Source: Salinicoccus cyprini (GTDB lineage Bacteria > Bacillota > Bacilli > Staphylococcales > Salinicoccaceae). Taken from it: DNA of 64,000 nucleotides. A program made the position numbers and the translations under genes. Shown one piece after another: positions 7,185 to 18,472 of the stretch (positions are counted from its first letter, which is position 1; each line of letters starts with the position of its first letter). The stretch lies in NCBI RefSeq assembly GCF_007713705.1, contig NZ_VMSJ01000001.1, positions 1-64,000 on the forward strand. The letters run 5' to 3'. The notes under the pieces are model-generated. The model saw only the letters and a list, made by a program, of their open reading frames with translations, searched no databases and was not told where the DNA came from.

Positions 7185-7212
7185 GCCTACTCAACTTTTG
7201 AGTAGGCTTTTT
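7185..7212 (+). terminator. S-box regulated terminator
   Basis: A perfect 10-bp stem GCCTACTCAA / TTGAGTAGGC with a 3-base loop, then TTTTTC. It is the expression platform of the SAM riboswitch upstream of metN. Confidence 0.92.
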
Positions 7213-7262
7213 CTATAGGCGGACAGTCTGTACTGTCCAATATACAAGTCAGGATGAGGCAT

Positions 7263-8282
7263 ATGATCGACATTCGTAATGCAACTAAAATTTTCAAAAC
7301 TAAAAACAATGATATACAGGCAGTGGATGATGTGACACTCCACATTCGCCAGGGTGAGATTTTTGGTGTCATCGGCTACTCGGGTGCTGGTAAATCCACG
7401 CTGATCCGGATGCTGAATGGCCTGGAACAGCCCTCCTCAGGCGAAGTGGTGATTGGAGCGGATGTCATCAGTACGATGAACCGGACGAAGCTCAGGAAAA
7501 AGCGCCAGAAAGTATCGATGATTTTCCAGCACTTCAATCTTCTCTGGTCGAGAACTGTTGCGGAGAATATCAGTTTCCCGCTCGAAATCGCCGGTGTGCC
7601 GAAGAAGGATCAGAAGCGGCGTGTCGCGGAACTGATCGAGCTGGTCGGCCTGACGGGACGCGAGGACAACTACCCGAGCCAGCTTTCAGGCGGACAGAAG
7701 CAGCGTGTCGGCATCGCAAGGGCACTGTCGAATGAACCCGAGGTGCTCCTGTGTGACGAGGCGACGAGTGCACTGGATCCCGAGACAACGGATGAAGTGC
7801 TGGATCTGCTCGTCAGGATACGCGATGAGATGGATCTGACCATCGTGCTGATTACGCACGAAATGCATGTCATCCGCAAGATCTGTGATCGTGCAGCGGT
7901 AATGGAAGGCGGACGGGTCGTCGAAACCGGTCCCGTTCTCAAACTTTTCCAGAATCCGGAGCATGGTGTGACGAAGCGGTTCGTCAAAGATGACATCAAC
8001 GACGAGGAGACGGCGCTCTCTTTCGAGGAGGTCAGGGAAATGTTCCCGACTTCGAAAATACTGAAGCTCGGCTTTGTCGGCTCCCAGTCGAAGGCACCGA
8101 TCGTCTCCCAGGTCATCAAGAAGTATAATCTTGATCTCAACATTCTTTCAGGCAATATCAAGCGGACCAACAATGAATCATACGGCCACCTTTATGTGGC
8201 GATCGACATCAATGAAACGGACCTTGGGAACCTGGAAAGAGAGCTGGCCGAGCACGATGTAACAGTGGAGGTAGAAGGATGA
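7263..8282 (+). CDS. metN: methionine ABC transporter ATP-binding protein
   Basis: 339-residue ATPase of the D/L-methionine importer at the inner face of the membrane. Walker [10 protein letters not shown] (38-46), Q-loop IFQHFN, signature LSGGQKQR (141-148), Walker [13 protein letters not shown] and H-loop ITHE are all intact. A C-terminal NIL/ACT-type domain (about 260-339), which in MetN binds methionine and inhibits transport, is present. ATG 7263 is preferred over 7254 because GATGAGG precedes it. Its stop overlaps the metI start by four bases. It follows a SAM-I riboswitch, confirming the methionine substrate. Confidence 0.96.
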   Translation: MIDIRNATKIFKTKNNDIQAVDDVTLHIRQGEIFGVIGYSGAGKSTLIRMLNGLEQPSSGEVVIGADVISTMNRTKLRKKRQKVSMIFQHFNLLWSRTVAENISFPLEIAGVPKKDQKRRVAELIELVGLTGREDNYPSQLSGGQKQRVGIARALSNEPEVLLCDEATSALDPETTDEVLDLLVRIRDEMDLTIVLITHEMHVIRKICDRAAVMEGGRVVETGPVLKLFQNPEHGVTKRFVKDDINDEETALSFEEVREMFPTSKILKLGFVGSQSKAPIVSQVIKKYNLDLNILSGNIKRTNNESYGHLYVAIDINETDLGNLERELAEHDVTVEVEG

Positions 8283-8974
8283 TGATTGGATTTATCAATG
8301 CGTTTGCTGAAATGTTCTCCTTTGAGAATGTGCGGTGGGACGATGTTTTAACAGCAACATATGAAACACTCTACATGACTGTCATTTCGACTGTATTCAC
8401 TTTCATTTTCGGACTGGTGCTCGGAATCATCCTGTTCCTCTCCTCGAAAAGTGAACATGCAGCCAGCAGTCCGGTATACGGCGTTACGGCATTTCTCGTC
8501 AATCTATTCAGAGCCATTCCTTTCATCATTCTGATCATCCTGCTCATCCCATTCACCAAAGTGGTCATGGGCACGATCATGGGATCCCAGGGTGCGCTGC
8601 CCGCTCTCATCATCGGTGCATCCCCATTCTATGCACGTCTCGTCGAAATTGGACTCAAGGAGATCGACAAGGGTGTCATAGAAGCAGCGGAATCGATGGG
8701 TGCAGGCACATGGACGATCATCCGCAAGGTGCTGCTGCCGGAATCACTGCCGGCCCTCATATCAGGTATAACGGTCACTGCCATCATGCTCGTCGGGTCG
8801 ACTGCGATTGCAGGTGTCATCGGCGCAGGAGGACTTGGCAATCTGGCCTACATGGTCGGTTTCACGAGAAACCAGAGTGATGTCACTCTGGTCGCAACAG
8901 TAGTAATTCTGGTTATTGTCTTTATCATCCAGATCATAGGTGATCTGACTGCCAAAGCGGTCGATAAGCGGTAA
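8279..8974 (+). CDS. metI: methionine ABC transporter permease
   Basis: 231-residue integral membrane permease of the MetNIQ importer. Five or so hydrophobic helices surround the cytoplasmic EAA loop ([12 protein letters not shown]), which docks onto the ATPase. Translation is coupled to metN through an ATGA overlap, and the ribosome binding site GGAGG lies inside the metN end. metQ follows 39 bases later in the same operon under S-box control. Confidence 0.96.
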   Translation: MMIGFINAFAEMFSFENVRWDDVLTATYETLYMTVISTVFTFIFGLVLGIILFLSSKSEHAASSPVYGVTAFLVNLFRAIPFIILIILLIPFTKVVMGTIMGSQGALPALIIGASPFYARLVEIGLKEIDKGVIEAAESMGAGTWTIIRKVLLPESLPALISGITVTAIMLVGSTAIAGVIGAGGLGNLAYMVGFTRNQSDVTLVATVVILVIVFIIQIIGDLTAKAVDKR

Positions 8975-9013
8975 TCAATAAAATAAATACAATAGGGAAA
9001 GAGGTAGAAGTAC

Positions 9014-9901
9014 ATGAAGAAATACTTTTTGCTGATGATCATCTCAATTTTTGCAGCTGTTCTGGCTGCGTGCGGCAACGGCGGCTCGGAAGAAGCAGCG
9101 ACAACCGAGGATAGCGAAGAAAGCGCCGAAACATCCGAAACGGCAGAAAACGAAGAAGCTGAAGAGGCGGGCGGAACAATCTCCATCGCAGCTTCACCAG
9201 CACCTCATGCTGAAATTCTTGAGGAAGCAGCAACGATTCTCGAAGAAGAGGGCATCGAGCTCGACATAGCGATCGTCAACGACTATACGACACCGAACCG
9301 TCTGCTCGCGGATGAGGAAGTGGATGCGAACTATTTCCAGCACACACCATATCTTGAAACAGAGAAGGAATCCCACGGCTATGACATTACGAGCGCCGGC
9401 AACGTCCATATCGAGCCGATGGCTGTGTATTCACAGGATTATGAATCCCTCGAGGATCTGCCGGATGGTTCGACGATCCTTGTATCCAACAACCCGGCTG
9501 AAGAAGGACGCTTCCTGTCATTCTTCGTCGATGCAGGCCTGATTGAAATCGAAGAAGGCATCGAAATCCAGAATGCAACTTTCGACGATATCACTGAAAA
9601 TCCGAAGAACTTCGAATTCAACAACCAGACAGCGCCGGAACTGCTCGTTTCAATGTATGAGAACAATGAAGCGCCGGCAGTCATCATCAACTCCAACTTC
9701 GCGCTTGATGGCGGACTGAACCCGGTTGAGGATTCCATTGTCGTTGAAGATGGCGAATCTCCTTATGCCAACCTGGTCGCAGTGCGTACTGGCGATGAGG
9801 ATCGTGAAGATATCCAGAGACTCGTTGAAGTGCTTCAAGGCGATGAAATCAAGCAGTTCATCGAAGACAACTACGAAGGTGCAGTCATTCCTGTACAATA
9901 G
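9014..9901 (+). CDS. metQ: methionine-binding lipoprotein
   Basis: 295-residue substrate-binding lipoprotein of MetNIQ anchored to the outer face of the membrane. The lipobox VLAAC places the lipidated cysteine at residue 20. A very acidic, low-complexity linker (about 24-52, mostly Glu, Ala, Ser, Thr) separates the anchor from the NlpA/MetQ domain, which starts near TISIAASPAPHAEIL. The acidic linker fits a salt-tolerant organism. A strong terminator ends the operon. Confidence 0.95.
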   Translation: MKKYFLLMIISIFAAVLAACGNGGSEEAATTEDSEESAETSETAENEEAEEAGGTISIAASPAPHAEILEEAATILEEEGIELDIAIVNDYTTPNRLLADEEVDANYFQHTPYLETEKESHGYDITSAGNVHIEPMAVYSQDYESLEDLPDGSTILVSNNPAEEGRFLSFFVDAGLIEIEEGIEIQNATFDDITENPKNFEFNNQTAPELLVSMYENNEAPAVIINSNFALDGGLNPVEDSIVVEDGESPYANLVAVRTGDEDREDIQRLVEVLQGDEIKQFIEDNYEGAVIPVQ

Positions 9902-9907
9902 CAGATG

Positions 9908-9936
9908 AACCTCCGGCCGGATGGCCGGAGGTTTTT
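9908..9936 (+). terminator. terminator of metNIQ
   Basis: An 11-bp perfect stem AACCTCCGGCC / GGCCGGAGGTT with a GGAT loop and trailing T run. Confidence 0.92.
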
Positions 9937-10049
9937 CAATTGAAAAAAAGAGGGCCGGATTATCAATTGAAGTACTTATCACTATTACTTTTTCCATTTT
10001 GGGGGTATATTTATAATGTAGAATCATGAATCCCGGAGGGGGAAGGAAA

Positions 10050-10385
10050 ATGTATGGACAGAATACGCAGCTTTTCGACAAAGCGCTTGTCATGGTATCG
10101 TTTATCGTCTCCGCGTTTACAGCAGTTGTAGGACCATTGCTCATCTGGGTGCTGAAGAAGGATGATGATCCGGTAACAGCAGAAGCATTGAGGAACGTGG
10201 CGAATTTTGGGATTTCCTATACCATCTACATGTTCATCGCCTGGCTGTCATCCTTTATTCTCATCGGTCTCATCATCGGACCGATCATCACCGTGCTGTT
10301 CTATGTGTTTCTGATTGTCGGTGCCATCAGAGCAAATGATGGCATTATGTACAAACCACCATTCACTCTCGATATCATCAAATAA
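10050..10385 (+). CDS. DUF4870 / Tic20-like membrane protein
   Basis: 111-residue membrane protein with three hydrophobic segments (about 14-34, 50-75 and 78-92). It has the DUF4870 pattern of a short loop holding the conserved ALRNVANFGISY stretch, where the family usually has a QAxNFQ-type motif. It ends with a short polar tail. ATG 10050 is preferred because GGAGGGGGAAGG lies directly upstream. The upstream ATG at 10026 would put that site inside the gene. Monocistronic, with its own terminator. Function unknown. Confidence 0.75.
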   Translation: MYGQNTQLFDKALVMVSFIVSAFTAVVGPLLIWVLKKDDDPVTAEALRNVANFGISYTIYMFIAWLSSFILIGLIIGPIITVLFYVFLIVGAIRANDGIMYKPPFTLDIIK

Positions 10386-10397
10386 TCATTTTCATTT

Positions 10398-10431
10398 ACC
10401 CCATGACCATTATCAGTCGTGGGGTTTATTT
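10398..10431 (+). terminator. terminator after DUF4870 gene
   Basis: 10-bp stem ACCCCATGAC / GTCGTGGGGT (one G-T pair), 8-base loop, tail TTATTTTG. Confidence 0.82.
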
Positions 10432-10465
10432 TGTCGTTTTGAGGCGTACCGGAGGAGTGTAAAGG

Positions 10466-10494
10466 TTTAAAGTGCAGCGCATTTACGTTATAAT
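10466..10494 (+). promoter_or_regulatory. candidate promoter of the suf operon
   Basis: TTTAAA (10466-10471), 17-base spacer and a perfect TATAAT (10489-10494), about 100 bases before sufC. The -35 is weak. An AT-rich leader of unknown function lies between promoter and gene. Confidence 0.5.
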
Positions 10495-10597
10495 GTAATA
10501 GTAAATCAAATCCCATGCCAGACTTTGACTATTATTTAGAATTATTATAAACTGGTATGGAGAATAACATATAAATTATCTGTTGGAGGGTTAATAA

Positions 10598-11383
10598 ATG
10601 GCTTCTGTTCTAGAAATCAAAGATCTACATGTCGAAATAGACGGCAAAGAAATACTGAAAGGTGTCGATCTCACAATCAAGCAGGGAGAAATCCACGCTG
10701 TAATGGGACCGAATGGTACGGGTAAATCGACGCTTGCCCAGGCGATCATGGGACATCCGAGATATGACGTGACTCAAGGTGAAGTACTTCTTGATGGTGA
10801 AAACGTACTTGAGATGGAAGTGGATGAGCGTGCACAGGCAGGTCTCTTCCTCGGTATGCAGTATCCATCCGAAATTTCCGGTGTAACGAATTCCGACTTT
10901 CTCCGTTCTGCAATCAATGCACAGCGTGAAGAGGGCGACGAAATCAACCTGATGCAGTTCATCAAAAAGCTCGATAAGAACATGAACTATCTGGAAATGG
11001 ACCTCGATATGTCAACACGCTACCTGAATGAAGGATTCTCCGGTGGTGAGAAGAAGCGTAACGAAATCCTGCAGCTCATGATGCTCGAACCGAAATTCGG
11101 CATCCTGGATGAAATCGACTCCGGTCTTGACATCGATGCGCTCAAAGTCGTATCAAAAGGCATCAATGAACTCCGTGGCGAAGAATTCGGCGCGCTGATC
11201 ATCACGCACTACCAGCGTCTTCTGAACTACGTTGCACCTGACTTTGTACACGTAATGATGCAGGGCCGTGTTGTGAAATCCGGCGGCCAGGAACTTTCCC
11301 AGCGTCTTGAAGCTGAAGGGTATGACTGGATCAAGGAAGAACTTGGCATTGACGACGAAACTATCGCTGCAGATGTAGAATAG
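10598..11383 (+). CDS. sufC: Fe-S assembly ATPase SufC
   Basis: 261-residue ABC-type ATPase that works with SufB and SufD as the SufBC2D scaffold for Fe-S cluster assembly in the cytoplasm. Walker A GPNGTGKST (37-45), signature FSGGEKKR, Walker B FGILDEIDSGLD and H-loop IITHY are intact. It is first gene of sufCDSUB, the order found in Bacillus and staphylococci. A GGAGGG ribosome binding site precedes ATG 10598. Confidence 0.97.
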   Translation: MASVLEIKDLHVEIDGKEILKGVDLTIKQGEIHAVMGPNGTGKSTLAQAIMGHPRYDVTQGEVLLDGENVLEMEVDERAQAGLFLGMQYPSEISGVTNSDFLRSAINAQREEGDEINLMQFIKKLDKNMNYLEMDLDMSTRYLNEGFSGGEKKRNEILQLMMLEPKFGILDEIDSGLDIDALKVVSKGINELRGEEFGALIITHYQRLLNYVAPDFVHVMMQGRVVKSGGQELSQRLEAEGYDWIKEELGIDDETIAADVE

Positions 11384-11397
11384 ACAGGAGGATGACC

Positions 11398-12714
11398 ATG
11401 GCTACTGAAGTTAATGAATTTGTTATCAACGCTGATGAAGTCATCTCCCGTGCAGAATCACGTGGAGAATCTGAACTTCTCATCAGCAAGAAGAAAGAAG
11501 CATTGGCAACTATTGAAAATCTTGAAATGCCCAAACCAGATAAAACAAAAATAAATAAATGGGATTTCTTCACTGTTTCCGAGCCTGTAACAGACAGTGC
11601 AGTCTATGGTTCTCTTGAAGAACTGCCGGAAGCGGTAAGAAATCTGCTCGACATTGAACACACGAAGAATATATACGTGCAGCACAACAATACGCCAGCG
11701 TACCTGCAGGTCTCCGATGAACTGCTCGACCAGGGTGTAGTGATCGAAAACATCATCGAAGCAAGTGCAAATCACCCTGAACTCGTCGAGAAGTACTTCA
11801 TGACCGAAGGCGTCAAAATCGATGAGCACAAACTTGCAGCATACCACGCAGCAATGCTCAATGGTGGACTGTTCGTCTATGTCCCTAAAAATGTGCAGAT
11901 CAAAGATCCGGTACAGATGGTCGTCCTGCACGACGATGAAAAGACTTCCCTTTTCAACCACGTACTGATCGTGGCGGATGAAGGCTCCGAGCTGACCTAC
12001 GTGGAGAACTATCTTTCCAACGTTGATAGATCCAATGAGCAGATCAATATCATTTCCGAAGTCATTGCCAAAGATAATGCCAAAATCAACTACGGCGCAG
12101 TGGATTTCCTCGCTGAAGGATTCACCGGCTACATCAACCGACGCGGAATCGTCGGCAGAGATGCAACACTCGACTGGGCACTTGGCCTGATGAATGATTC
12201 CAACGTCATCAATGACAACACAACGTACCTGATGGGCGACAACTCGAACTCCAACCTGAAGACAGTCGTTGTGGGCCGTGGTGAGCAGAAGCTCAACTTC
12301 ACAACACAGATCATCCACTACGGAAAGGATTCTGTCGGACACATCCTGAAGCATGGCGTCATGAAGGACAGTGCCTCCAGCATCTTCAACGGTATCGGCT
12401 ACATCAAGCATGGTGCAGCGGGCAGTGACGCCCAGCAGGAGTCCAGAGTACTCATGCTGAGCGAAAAAGCACGCGGCGATGCCAACCCGATTCTTCTGAT
12501 TGACGAAGATGATGTAACAGCAGGTCACGCCGCCTCCGTCGGCCGTGTGGATCCGATCCAGCTCTTCTATCTGATGAGCCGCGGTATTTCACAGAAGGAA
12601 GCGGAAAGACTTGTCATCCACGGATTCCTTGATCCGGTAGTCAGCGCACTGCCGATCGAATCCGTCAAAAAGCAGCTTAAGGAAGTCATCGAGCTGAAAG
12701 TACTCTCAAAATAA
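11398..12714 (+). CDS. sufD: Fe-S assembly scaffold protein SufD
   Basis: 438-residue SufB/SufD-family beta-helix protein, partner of SufB in the SufBC2D scaffold. The C-terminal family block with DEDDVTAGHAASVGRVD and [20 protein letters not shown] is characteristic. ATG 11398 is preferred over 11392 because AGGAGG lies six bases before it. The gap to sufC is only 14 bases. SufD lacks the cluster-binding cysteines seen in SufB and is assigned by size and order. Confidence 0.95.
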   Translation: MATEVNEFVINADEVISRAESRGESELLISKKKEALATIENLEMPKPDKTKINKWDFFTVSEPVTDSAVYGSLEELPEAVRNLLDIEHTKNIYVQHNNTPAYLQVSDELLDQGVVIENIIEASANHPELVEKYFMTEGVKIDEHKLAAYHAAMLNGGLFVYVPKNVQIKDPVQMVVLHDDEKTSLFNHVLIVADEGSELTYVENYLSNVDRSNEQINIISEVIAKDNAKINYGAVDFLAEGFTGYINRRGIVGRDATLDWALGLMNDSNVINDNTTYLMGDNSNSNLKTVVVGRGEQKLNFTTQIIHYGKDSVGHILKHGVMKDSASSIFNGIGYIKHGAAGSDAQQESRVLMLSEKARGDANPILLIDEDDVTAGHAASVGRVDPIQLFYLMSRGISQKEAERLVIHGFLDPVVSALPIESVKKQLKEVIELKVLSK

Positions 12715-14398
<1,684 letters not shown>

Positions 14399-14403
14399 TT
14401 GAT

Positions 14404-15801
14404 ATGGCTAAAAAAGCACCGGAAATTGACGATTACAAATATGGTTTCCACGATGAAGACGTATCCATTTTCCGTTCAGACCGTGGTTTGACAGAAGAAA
14501 TTGTACGTGAAATTTCCAAAATGAAAGAAGAGCCCGAATGGATGCTCGACTTCAGACTCAAATCGCTGAAACATTTCTATAAAACGCCGATGCCTACTTG
14601 GGGCGGCGACCTTTCCGAACTCAACTTCGATGACATCACATACTATGTAAAACCTTCCGAGCATACAGAACGCTCATGGGACGAAGTACCGGATGAGATC
14701 AAACGTACGTTTGACAAACTTGGTATTCCTGAAGCAGAGCAGAAGTATCTTGCAGGTGTCTCTGCACAGTATGAATCCGAAGTGGTATATCACAACATGG
14801 AGAAGGATCTCGAGGACAAAGGTGTCATCTTCAAGGATACCGATTCTGCGCTCCGCGAAAACGAAGAGCTTTTCAAAGAATACTGGGCGACAGTCATTCC
14901 GTATACTGACAACAAGTTTGCTGCACTCAATTCAGCAGTATGGTCCGGTGGATCATTCATCTACTGCCCACCAGGCGTAAAACTGGATACACCACTGCAG
15001 GCATATTTCCGTATCAACTCGGAGAACATGGGACAGTTCGAGCGTACACTGATCATCTGTGACGAAGGCTCCAGCGTACACTACGTAGAAGGATGTACGG
15101 CACCTGTCTACACGACGAATTCACTGCACTCCGCTGTCGTTGAAATCATCGTCAAAAAGGATGCATACTGCCGCTATACAACCATCCAGAACTGGGCAAA
15201 CAACGTATACAACCTTGTTACAAAACGTACTTTCGTTGATGCCAACGGTACAATGGAATGGGTCGACGGCAACATCGGTTCCAAGATCACCATGAAGTAC
15301 CCAGCAGTATTCCTAAAAGGCGAAGGCGCACGTGGCATGACACTGTCCATCGCACTTGCAGGTAAAGGACAATTGCAGGATGCCGGAGCGAAGATGATCC
15401 ACCTTGCACCGAACACATCGTCTACAATCGTTTCCAAATCCATCGCAAAACAAGGTGGTAAAGTATCCTATAGAGGTCAGGTCCACTTCGGTAGAAATGC
15501 AGACAATGCACGTTCCAACATCGAATGCGACACGCTCATCATGGATAACGAGTCCACTTCAGATACAATTCCTTACAACGAGATTCTGAACGACAACATC
15601 TCGCTGGAACACGAAGCGAAAGTTTCAAAAGTATCCGAGGAGCAGCTCTTCTACCTTATGAGCCGCGGTATCGGCGAAGTCGAAGCGACAGAAATGATCG
15701 TAATGGGCTTCATCGAACCATTCACAAAGGAACTGCCAATGGAATACGCGGTCGAAATGAACCGTCTAATCTCTTTCGAAATGGAAGGATCCATCGGTTA
15801 A
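14404..15801 (+). CDS. sufB: Fe-S assembly scaffold protein SufB
   Basis: 465-residue core scaffold of the SufBC2D complex. Family landmarks include [18 protein letters not shown], the cysteine-containing HYVEGCTAP, and the C-terminal [21 protein letters not shown]. The ATG at 14404 follows AAGGAG at correct distance, while the in-frame GTG at 14395 overlaps that site. Last gene of the operon before a strong terminator. Confidence 0.97.
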   Translation: MAKKAPEIDDYKYGFHDEDVSIFRSDRGLTEEIVREISKMKEEPEWMLDFRLKSLKHFYKTPMPTWGGDLSELNFDDITYYVKPSEHTERSWDEVPDEIKRTFDKLGIPEAEQKYLAGVSAQYESEVVYHNMEKDLEDKGVIFKDTDSALRENEELFKEYWATVIPYTDNKFAALNSAVWSGGSFIYCPPGVKLDTPLQAYFRINSENMGQFERTLIICDEGSSVHYVEGCTAPVYTTNSLHSAVVEIIVKKDAYCRYTTIQNWANNVYNLVTKRTFVDANGTMEWVDGNIGSKITMKYPAVFLKGEGARGMTLSIALAGKGQLQDAGAKMIHLAPNTSSTIVSKSIAKQGGKVSYRGQVHFGRNADNARSNIECDTLIMDNESTSDTIPYNEILNDNISLEHEAKVSKVSEEQLFYLMSRGIGEVEATEMIVMGFIEPFTKELPMEYAVEMNRLISFEMEGSIG

Positions 15802-15813
15802 TAACAGTACTGG

Positions 15814-15845
15814 ACTCCCTGTCACGCTGTGGCAGGGAGTTTTTT
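15814..15845 (+). terminator. terminator of sufCDSUB
   Basis: 12-bp stem ACTCCCTGTCAC / GTGGCAGGGAGT with one G-T pair, 3-base loop and five T. Confidence 0.92.
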
Positions 15846-15882
15846 GCTAGAACATCAAGCCTGAAAAGGAAGCTGAACAGTC

Positions 15883-16761
15883 ATGAAAAAGACGACGACA
15901 AGAAATGTATTTAATTTTATCGGACGCGTTATAATGGTAGTTGCTGGTGCATTCATTACGGCCTATGGTCTTGAATCCGTTCTGATTCCCAACCAGGTGT
16001 CTGATGGTGGCGTAACCGGCATCAGCATTGTCGGTTCCACATTATTCGACATACCGCTCGGTTTACTGATTGCTGTATTGAATATTCCCTTCATCTGGCT
16101 CGGATATCGGCAGATCGGTACTAAATTTGCAGCTTTGTCTGTAGCAGGTATACTGTCACTGGCATATTTTACTGCAATCATGCATCATATCCCAGCCATC
16201 ATCGAAGGCGATTCACTTCTGATCACTGTTGTTGGCGGTGTCATCATCGGAGTAGGGATGGGAATTGCATTGCGTAATGGAGGCGCCCTCGATGGCATAG
16301 ACATGTTCGCTGTACTGCTTTCAAGGAAACTGCCATTTGGAACAAGCGACCTGATACTATTTCTGAACACCTTTGTATTTCTGCTTGTATCGACCGTGTT
16401 CGGATTTCAAGGCGCGATTCTTTCAGCGATCGCATACTTCATTGCCTCCAAAGTGATTCATCTCATTGAAGAAGGACTCAGTGGATCGAAAACATTCACC
16501 ATCATTACAGTACATCCTGATTCCATTATCGAAGCAATAAGGGAAGAACTCGGAAGGACATGTACTTACAATGAGATTATGGGAGGTTATACCAGGATGC
16601 CGTTGACACAGATTACGTGCATCATCAACAGGCTGGAAGAACAGAAGTTAAAAGAAATAATCGGCAGGCTGGATCCCCAGGCATTCCTTGCTGTGTATGA
16701 TGTAGCGGATGTCAGAAAAGGCTCGTTTGTAAAGAAAGATGTTCACCATCAGGCAAAATAG
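15883..16761 (+). CDS. YitT family membrane protein
   Basis: 292 residues. The N-terminal half is the YitT membrane domain with about five to six helices and the family pattern LIPNQVSDGGVTGIS, plus a glycine-rich repeat GGALDGIDM. The C-terminal DUF2179 soluble domain (about 205-280) contains YNEIMGGYTRMPLTQITC and RLDPQAFLAVYDV. A role as transporter or regulator has been suggested for the family, but the substrate is not established. AAAGGAAG ribosome binding site. Single gene between two terminators. Confidence 0.9.
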   Translation: MKKTTTRNVFNFIGRVIMVVAGAFITAYGLESVLIPNQVSDGGVTGISIVGSTLFDIPLGLLIAVLNIPFIWLGYRQIGTKFAALSVAGILSLAYFTAIMHHIPAIIEGDSLLITVVGGVIIGVGMGIALRNGGALDGIDMFAVLLSRKLPFGTSDLILFLNTFVFLLVSTVFGFQGAILSAIAYFIASKVIHLIEEGLSGSKTFTIITVHPDSIIEAIREELGRTCTYNEIMGGYTRMPLTQITCIINRLEEQKLKEIIGRLDPQAFLAVYDVADVRKGSFVKKDVHHQAK

Positions 16762-16804
16762 AATAGTCTTCCCTCTGCTTTGAAATATTGTAATGCATGC
16801 AAAT

Positions 16805-16839
16805 AACCCACAACGATGCTATTTTCATCGTTGTGGGTT
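16805..16839. terminator. bidirectional terminator between yitT-like gene and M15 peptidase
   Basis: A perfect 14-bp stem AACCCACAACGATG / CATCGTTGTGGGTT with a 7-base loop sits between convergent genes. T on the plus side is short, and the minus side has TATTT. Confidence 0.8.
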
Positions 16840-16854
16840 TCATAGTGCCTTCTT

Positions 16855-17415
16855 CTAGTACAGGTAGTGGTTGCCAGTCTGCAGGTTGTATAAAGAGTAG
16901 CCGAAATCCATCTGCAGGTGCGGATAGTCTCTGAAGCTCTCCCAGTCTCCGCCCCAAGTGAAGCCGAGTTCCTTGGCAATGCGCGCGACTTCGAACCAGT
17001 CGGATCTGGCATTGCCATTGCCATCGTATTCGAGATCCCAGATGACGTTTGGACCGACTTCAAGTGCATAGTCGACGGCCAGTCCGTAGTTATGGTAAGA
17101 TTCCCCACCTTGGGCGTTCGTTACAATATTGCCGGCAGTGGTGCGACCTTGTGCAAATAGTGCATTCTGTTTCTCGAATGAACGGAAGCCGTCTGTAAAT
17201 CTGATGACGATGCCGATCTGGGCGGCTCTCTGTCTAAGTATTTCTGCACGTTCTGCGACAATCGGGTGCAGTCCTTCAGGCTGGTTTGTTTCGTACGTAT
17301 TTCCATTCCACTGCTCCGCTGAAACGGATTGCGGGGCCGACAGAATGAAGCCCGGTACAACCAGCAGAGTGAAGAGTGATGCGGATAGAGATTTGATGTT
17401 CATTTTCATAAGCAT
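16855..17415 (-). CDS. secreted M15 family peptidoglycan peptidase
   Basis: 186-residue exported enzyme of the VanY/CwlK-like LAS group, which cleaves D-Ala or L-Ala-D-Glu links in peptidoglycan peptides. Signal peptide with cleavage after about residue 33 (SVSA-EQ). Zinc ligands H108 and D115 in SYHNYGLAVD and H166 in YPHLQM are present, as is catalytic E159 in GGDWESF. The DYDGNGNARSDW-like loop resembles a calcium site. ATG 17415 is chosen because AAGGAG lies six bases before it. A paralog lies immediately upstream (17618-18220), suggesting tandem duplication. The exact bond cleaved cannot be told from sequence. Confidence 0.88.
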   Translation of the reverse strand: MLMKMNIKSLSASLFTLLVVPGFILSAPQSVSAEQWNGNTYETNQPEGLHPIVAERAEILRQRAAQIGIVIRFTDGFRSFEKQNALFAQGRTTAGNIVTNAQGGESYHNYGLAVDYALEVGPNVIWDLEYDGNGNARSDWFEVARIAKELGFTWGGDWESFRDYPHLQMDFGYSLYNLQTGNHYLY

Positions 17416-17506
17416 ATCTTTCTCCTTCATATGTATATTTGGCGTGCATCCTAACCATACCATTCCATAATCAATTTTCAATAAACAGCAGCAAATAGTA
17501 ATACAA

Positions 17507-17517
17507 CTGTAATATTA
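17507..17517. repeat. CTGTAATATTA motif upstream of first M15 gene
   Basis: The 11-mer lies about 92 bases upstream of the start of the 16855-17415 peptidase. An identical copy in the same orientation lies about 120 bases upstream of its paralog. Shared position suggests a common regulator or duplicated promoter DNA. Confidence 0.35.
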
Positions 17518-17547
17518 TTTTGAGAATATTAACAAAATTAATTTTAA

Positions 17548-17597
17548 AAAGTGCTTTCATTTCAAAATAAAAGCACTGGCATATTATATACCAGTGC
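17548..17597 (-). terminator. overlapping tandem terminators of second M15 gene
   Basis: On the minus strand, hairpin GCACTGG / CCAGTGC (17573-17597) is followed by TTTTATTTT. A second hairpin, AAAGTGC-type arms at 17548-17577, is followed by TTTTTAAAA. The two share the same GCACT segment, so only one can form at a time. Either would stop transcription of the upstream M15 gene. Confidence 0.7.
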
Positions 17598-17617
17598 ACC
17601 GTTCAATGTTTCATCTA

Positions 17618-18220
17618 TTAAAGTTGATCTTCATATTCTTTCTGCAGTTCACGGATCGAGTAGTCGAAAGTCATTTCAAGATGCGGATAGTCCTTGAAGG
17701 ATTCCCAGTCGCCGCCCCATTCAAAACCGAGGTCCTTGGCGATGTCGGCGACTTCGAACCAGTCGGATTTTCCGTTGTCATTGCCGTCGTAATCCGTATT
17801 CCAGATGACTTCACCATCTGCTTCAATTGCATAGTCTATGGCGAGACCGTAGTTATGGTAGGACTCTCCGCCCCGTGCATTGGTGACAACCTGTCCAGGA
17901 AGTGATCTGCCTTTGCTGTATAGTGCGTCCTGCGCTTCAAATGAACGGAAGCCGGAAGTGATTGTAATATCGATATCTTTTTCTTCAGCCTTTTCCTCAA
18001 GTGCTTCAGCTTTCTTTTCGACTTCAGGATGGAGTGCATCCGGCATTTCTTCAAAATCCAGTTCAATTTTTTCTTTATCTTCATCTTTATTTTTATTATC
18101 AATAACAACATCATCATTTTTACCATCTATAGTAATATCATCCAGGTCAGCGAAAAGCATGCCTGACAATGATATGAAACTGAAAAGCATCATCGACAGG
18201 GATTTCAATCTATTTATCAT
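17618..18220 (-). CDS. secreted M15 family peptidoglycan peptidase, paralog
   Basis: 200-residue exported peptidase with the same catalytic set as its neighbour: H122 and D129 in SYHNYGLAID, E173 in GGDWESF, H180 in YPHLEM. Signal peptide about residues 1-24 (ending MLFA). Between signal and enzyme lies a very acidic, Asp/Glu/Lys-rich linker (about 25-60) absent from the paralog. The start is uncertain: ATG 18220 has AAGGAG 12 bases upstream, and an earlier ATG abuts that site. The pair looks like a tandem duplication with later divergence, perhaps for different wall layers or salt conditions. Confidence 0.86.
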   Translation of the reverse strand: MINRLKSLSMMLFSFISLSGMLFADLDDITIDGKNDDVVIDNKNKDEDKEKIELDFEEMPDALHPEVEKKAEALEEKAEEKDIDITITSGFRSFEAQDALYSKGRSLPGQVVTNARGGESYHNYGLAIDYAIEADGEVIWNTDYDGNDNGKSDWFEVADIAKDLGFEWGGDWESFKDYPHLEMTFDYSIRELQKEYEDQL

Positions 18221-18339
18221 TAATTGAAGCATCTCCTTATATGTGTAATATTCCATCTAAAACGCAACTTTGATATCATATCATTTTTCAATGATTTTCT
18301 GAACCCTGTTCCGCGATTTGAAAAGAAACGTTAATCCTG

Positions 18340-18350
18340 CTGTAATATTA
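18340..18350. repeat. CTGTAATATTA motif upstream of second M15 gene
   Basis: Second copy of the 11-mer found at 17507-17517, here followed by CTCTAATATT. The combination TGTAAT-N5-TCTAAT is one mismatch from the WalR consensus TGTWAH-N5-TGTWAH. The first copy does not preserve the second half-site, so WalR control is only a suggestion. Confidence 0.35.
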
Positions 18351-18472
18351 CTCTAATATTGGAAAGGTTATCGATGATTACTGGTTCTGATATGCCAATA
18401 GGAATTTGATGGAGGTTATTTATTTTCCAGAAATAAGGGTATAATGGTGTAAAGATTGAATGGGGGATTATA

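Noticed and set aside
11458-12528. 356-codon antisense frame inside sufD
   Set aside because: A shadow of sufD caused by codon pattern; composition is unlike a protein and no start signal exists.
18340-18361. WalR box as firm call
   Set aside because: Only one of the two M15 upstream copies fits, with one mismatch, so it is kept as a suggestion.
18415-18442. SigB promoter before the NAD(P)HX gene
   Set aside because: GTTATT and GGGTAT are present but spacing is 16, outside the usual range, and a TATAAT overlaps it.
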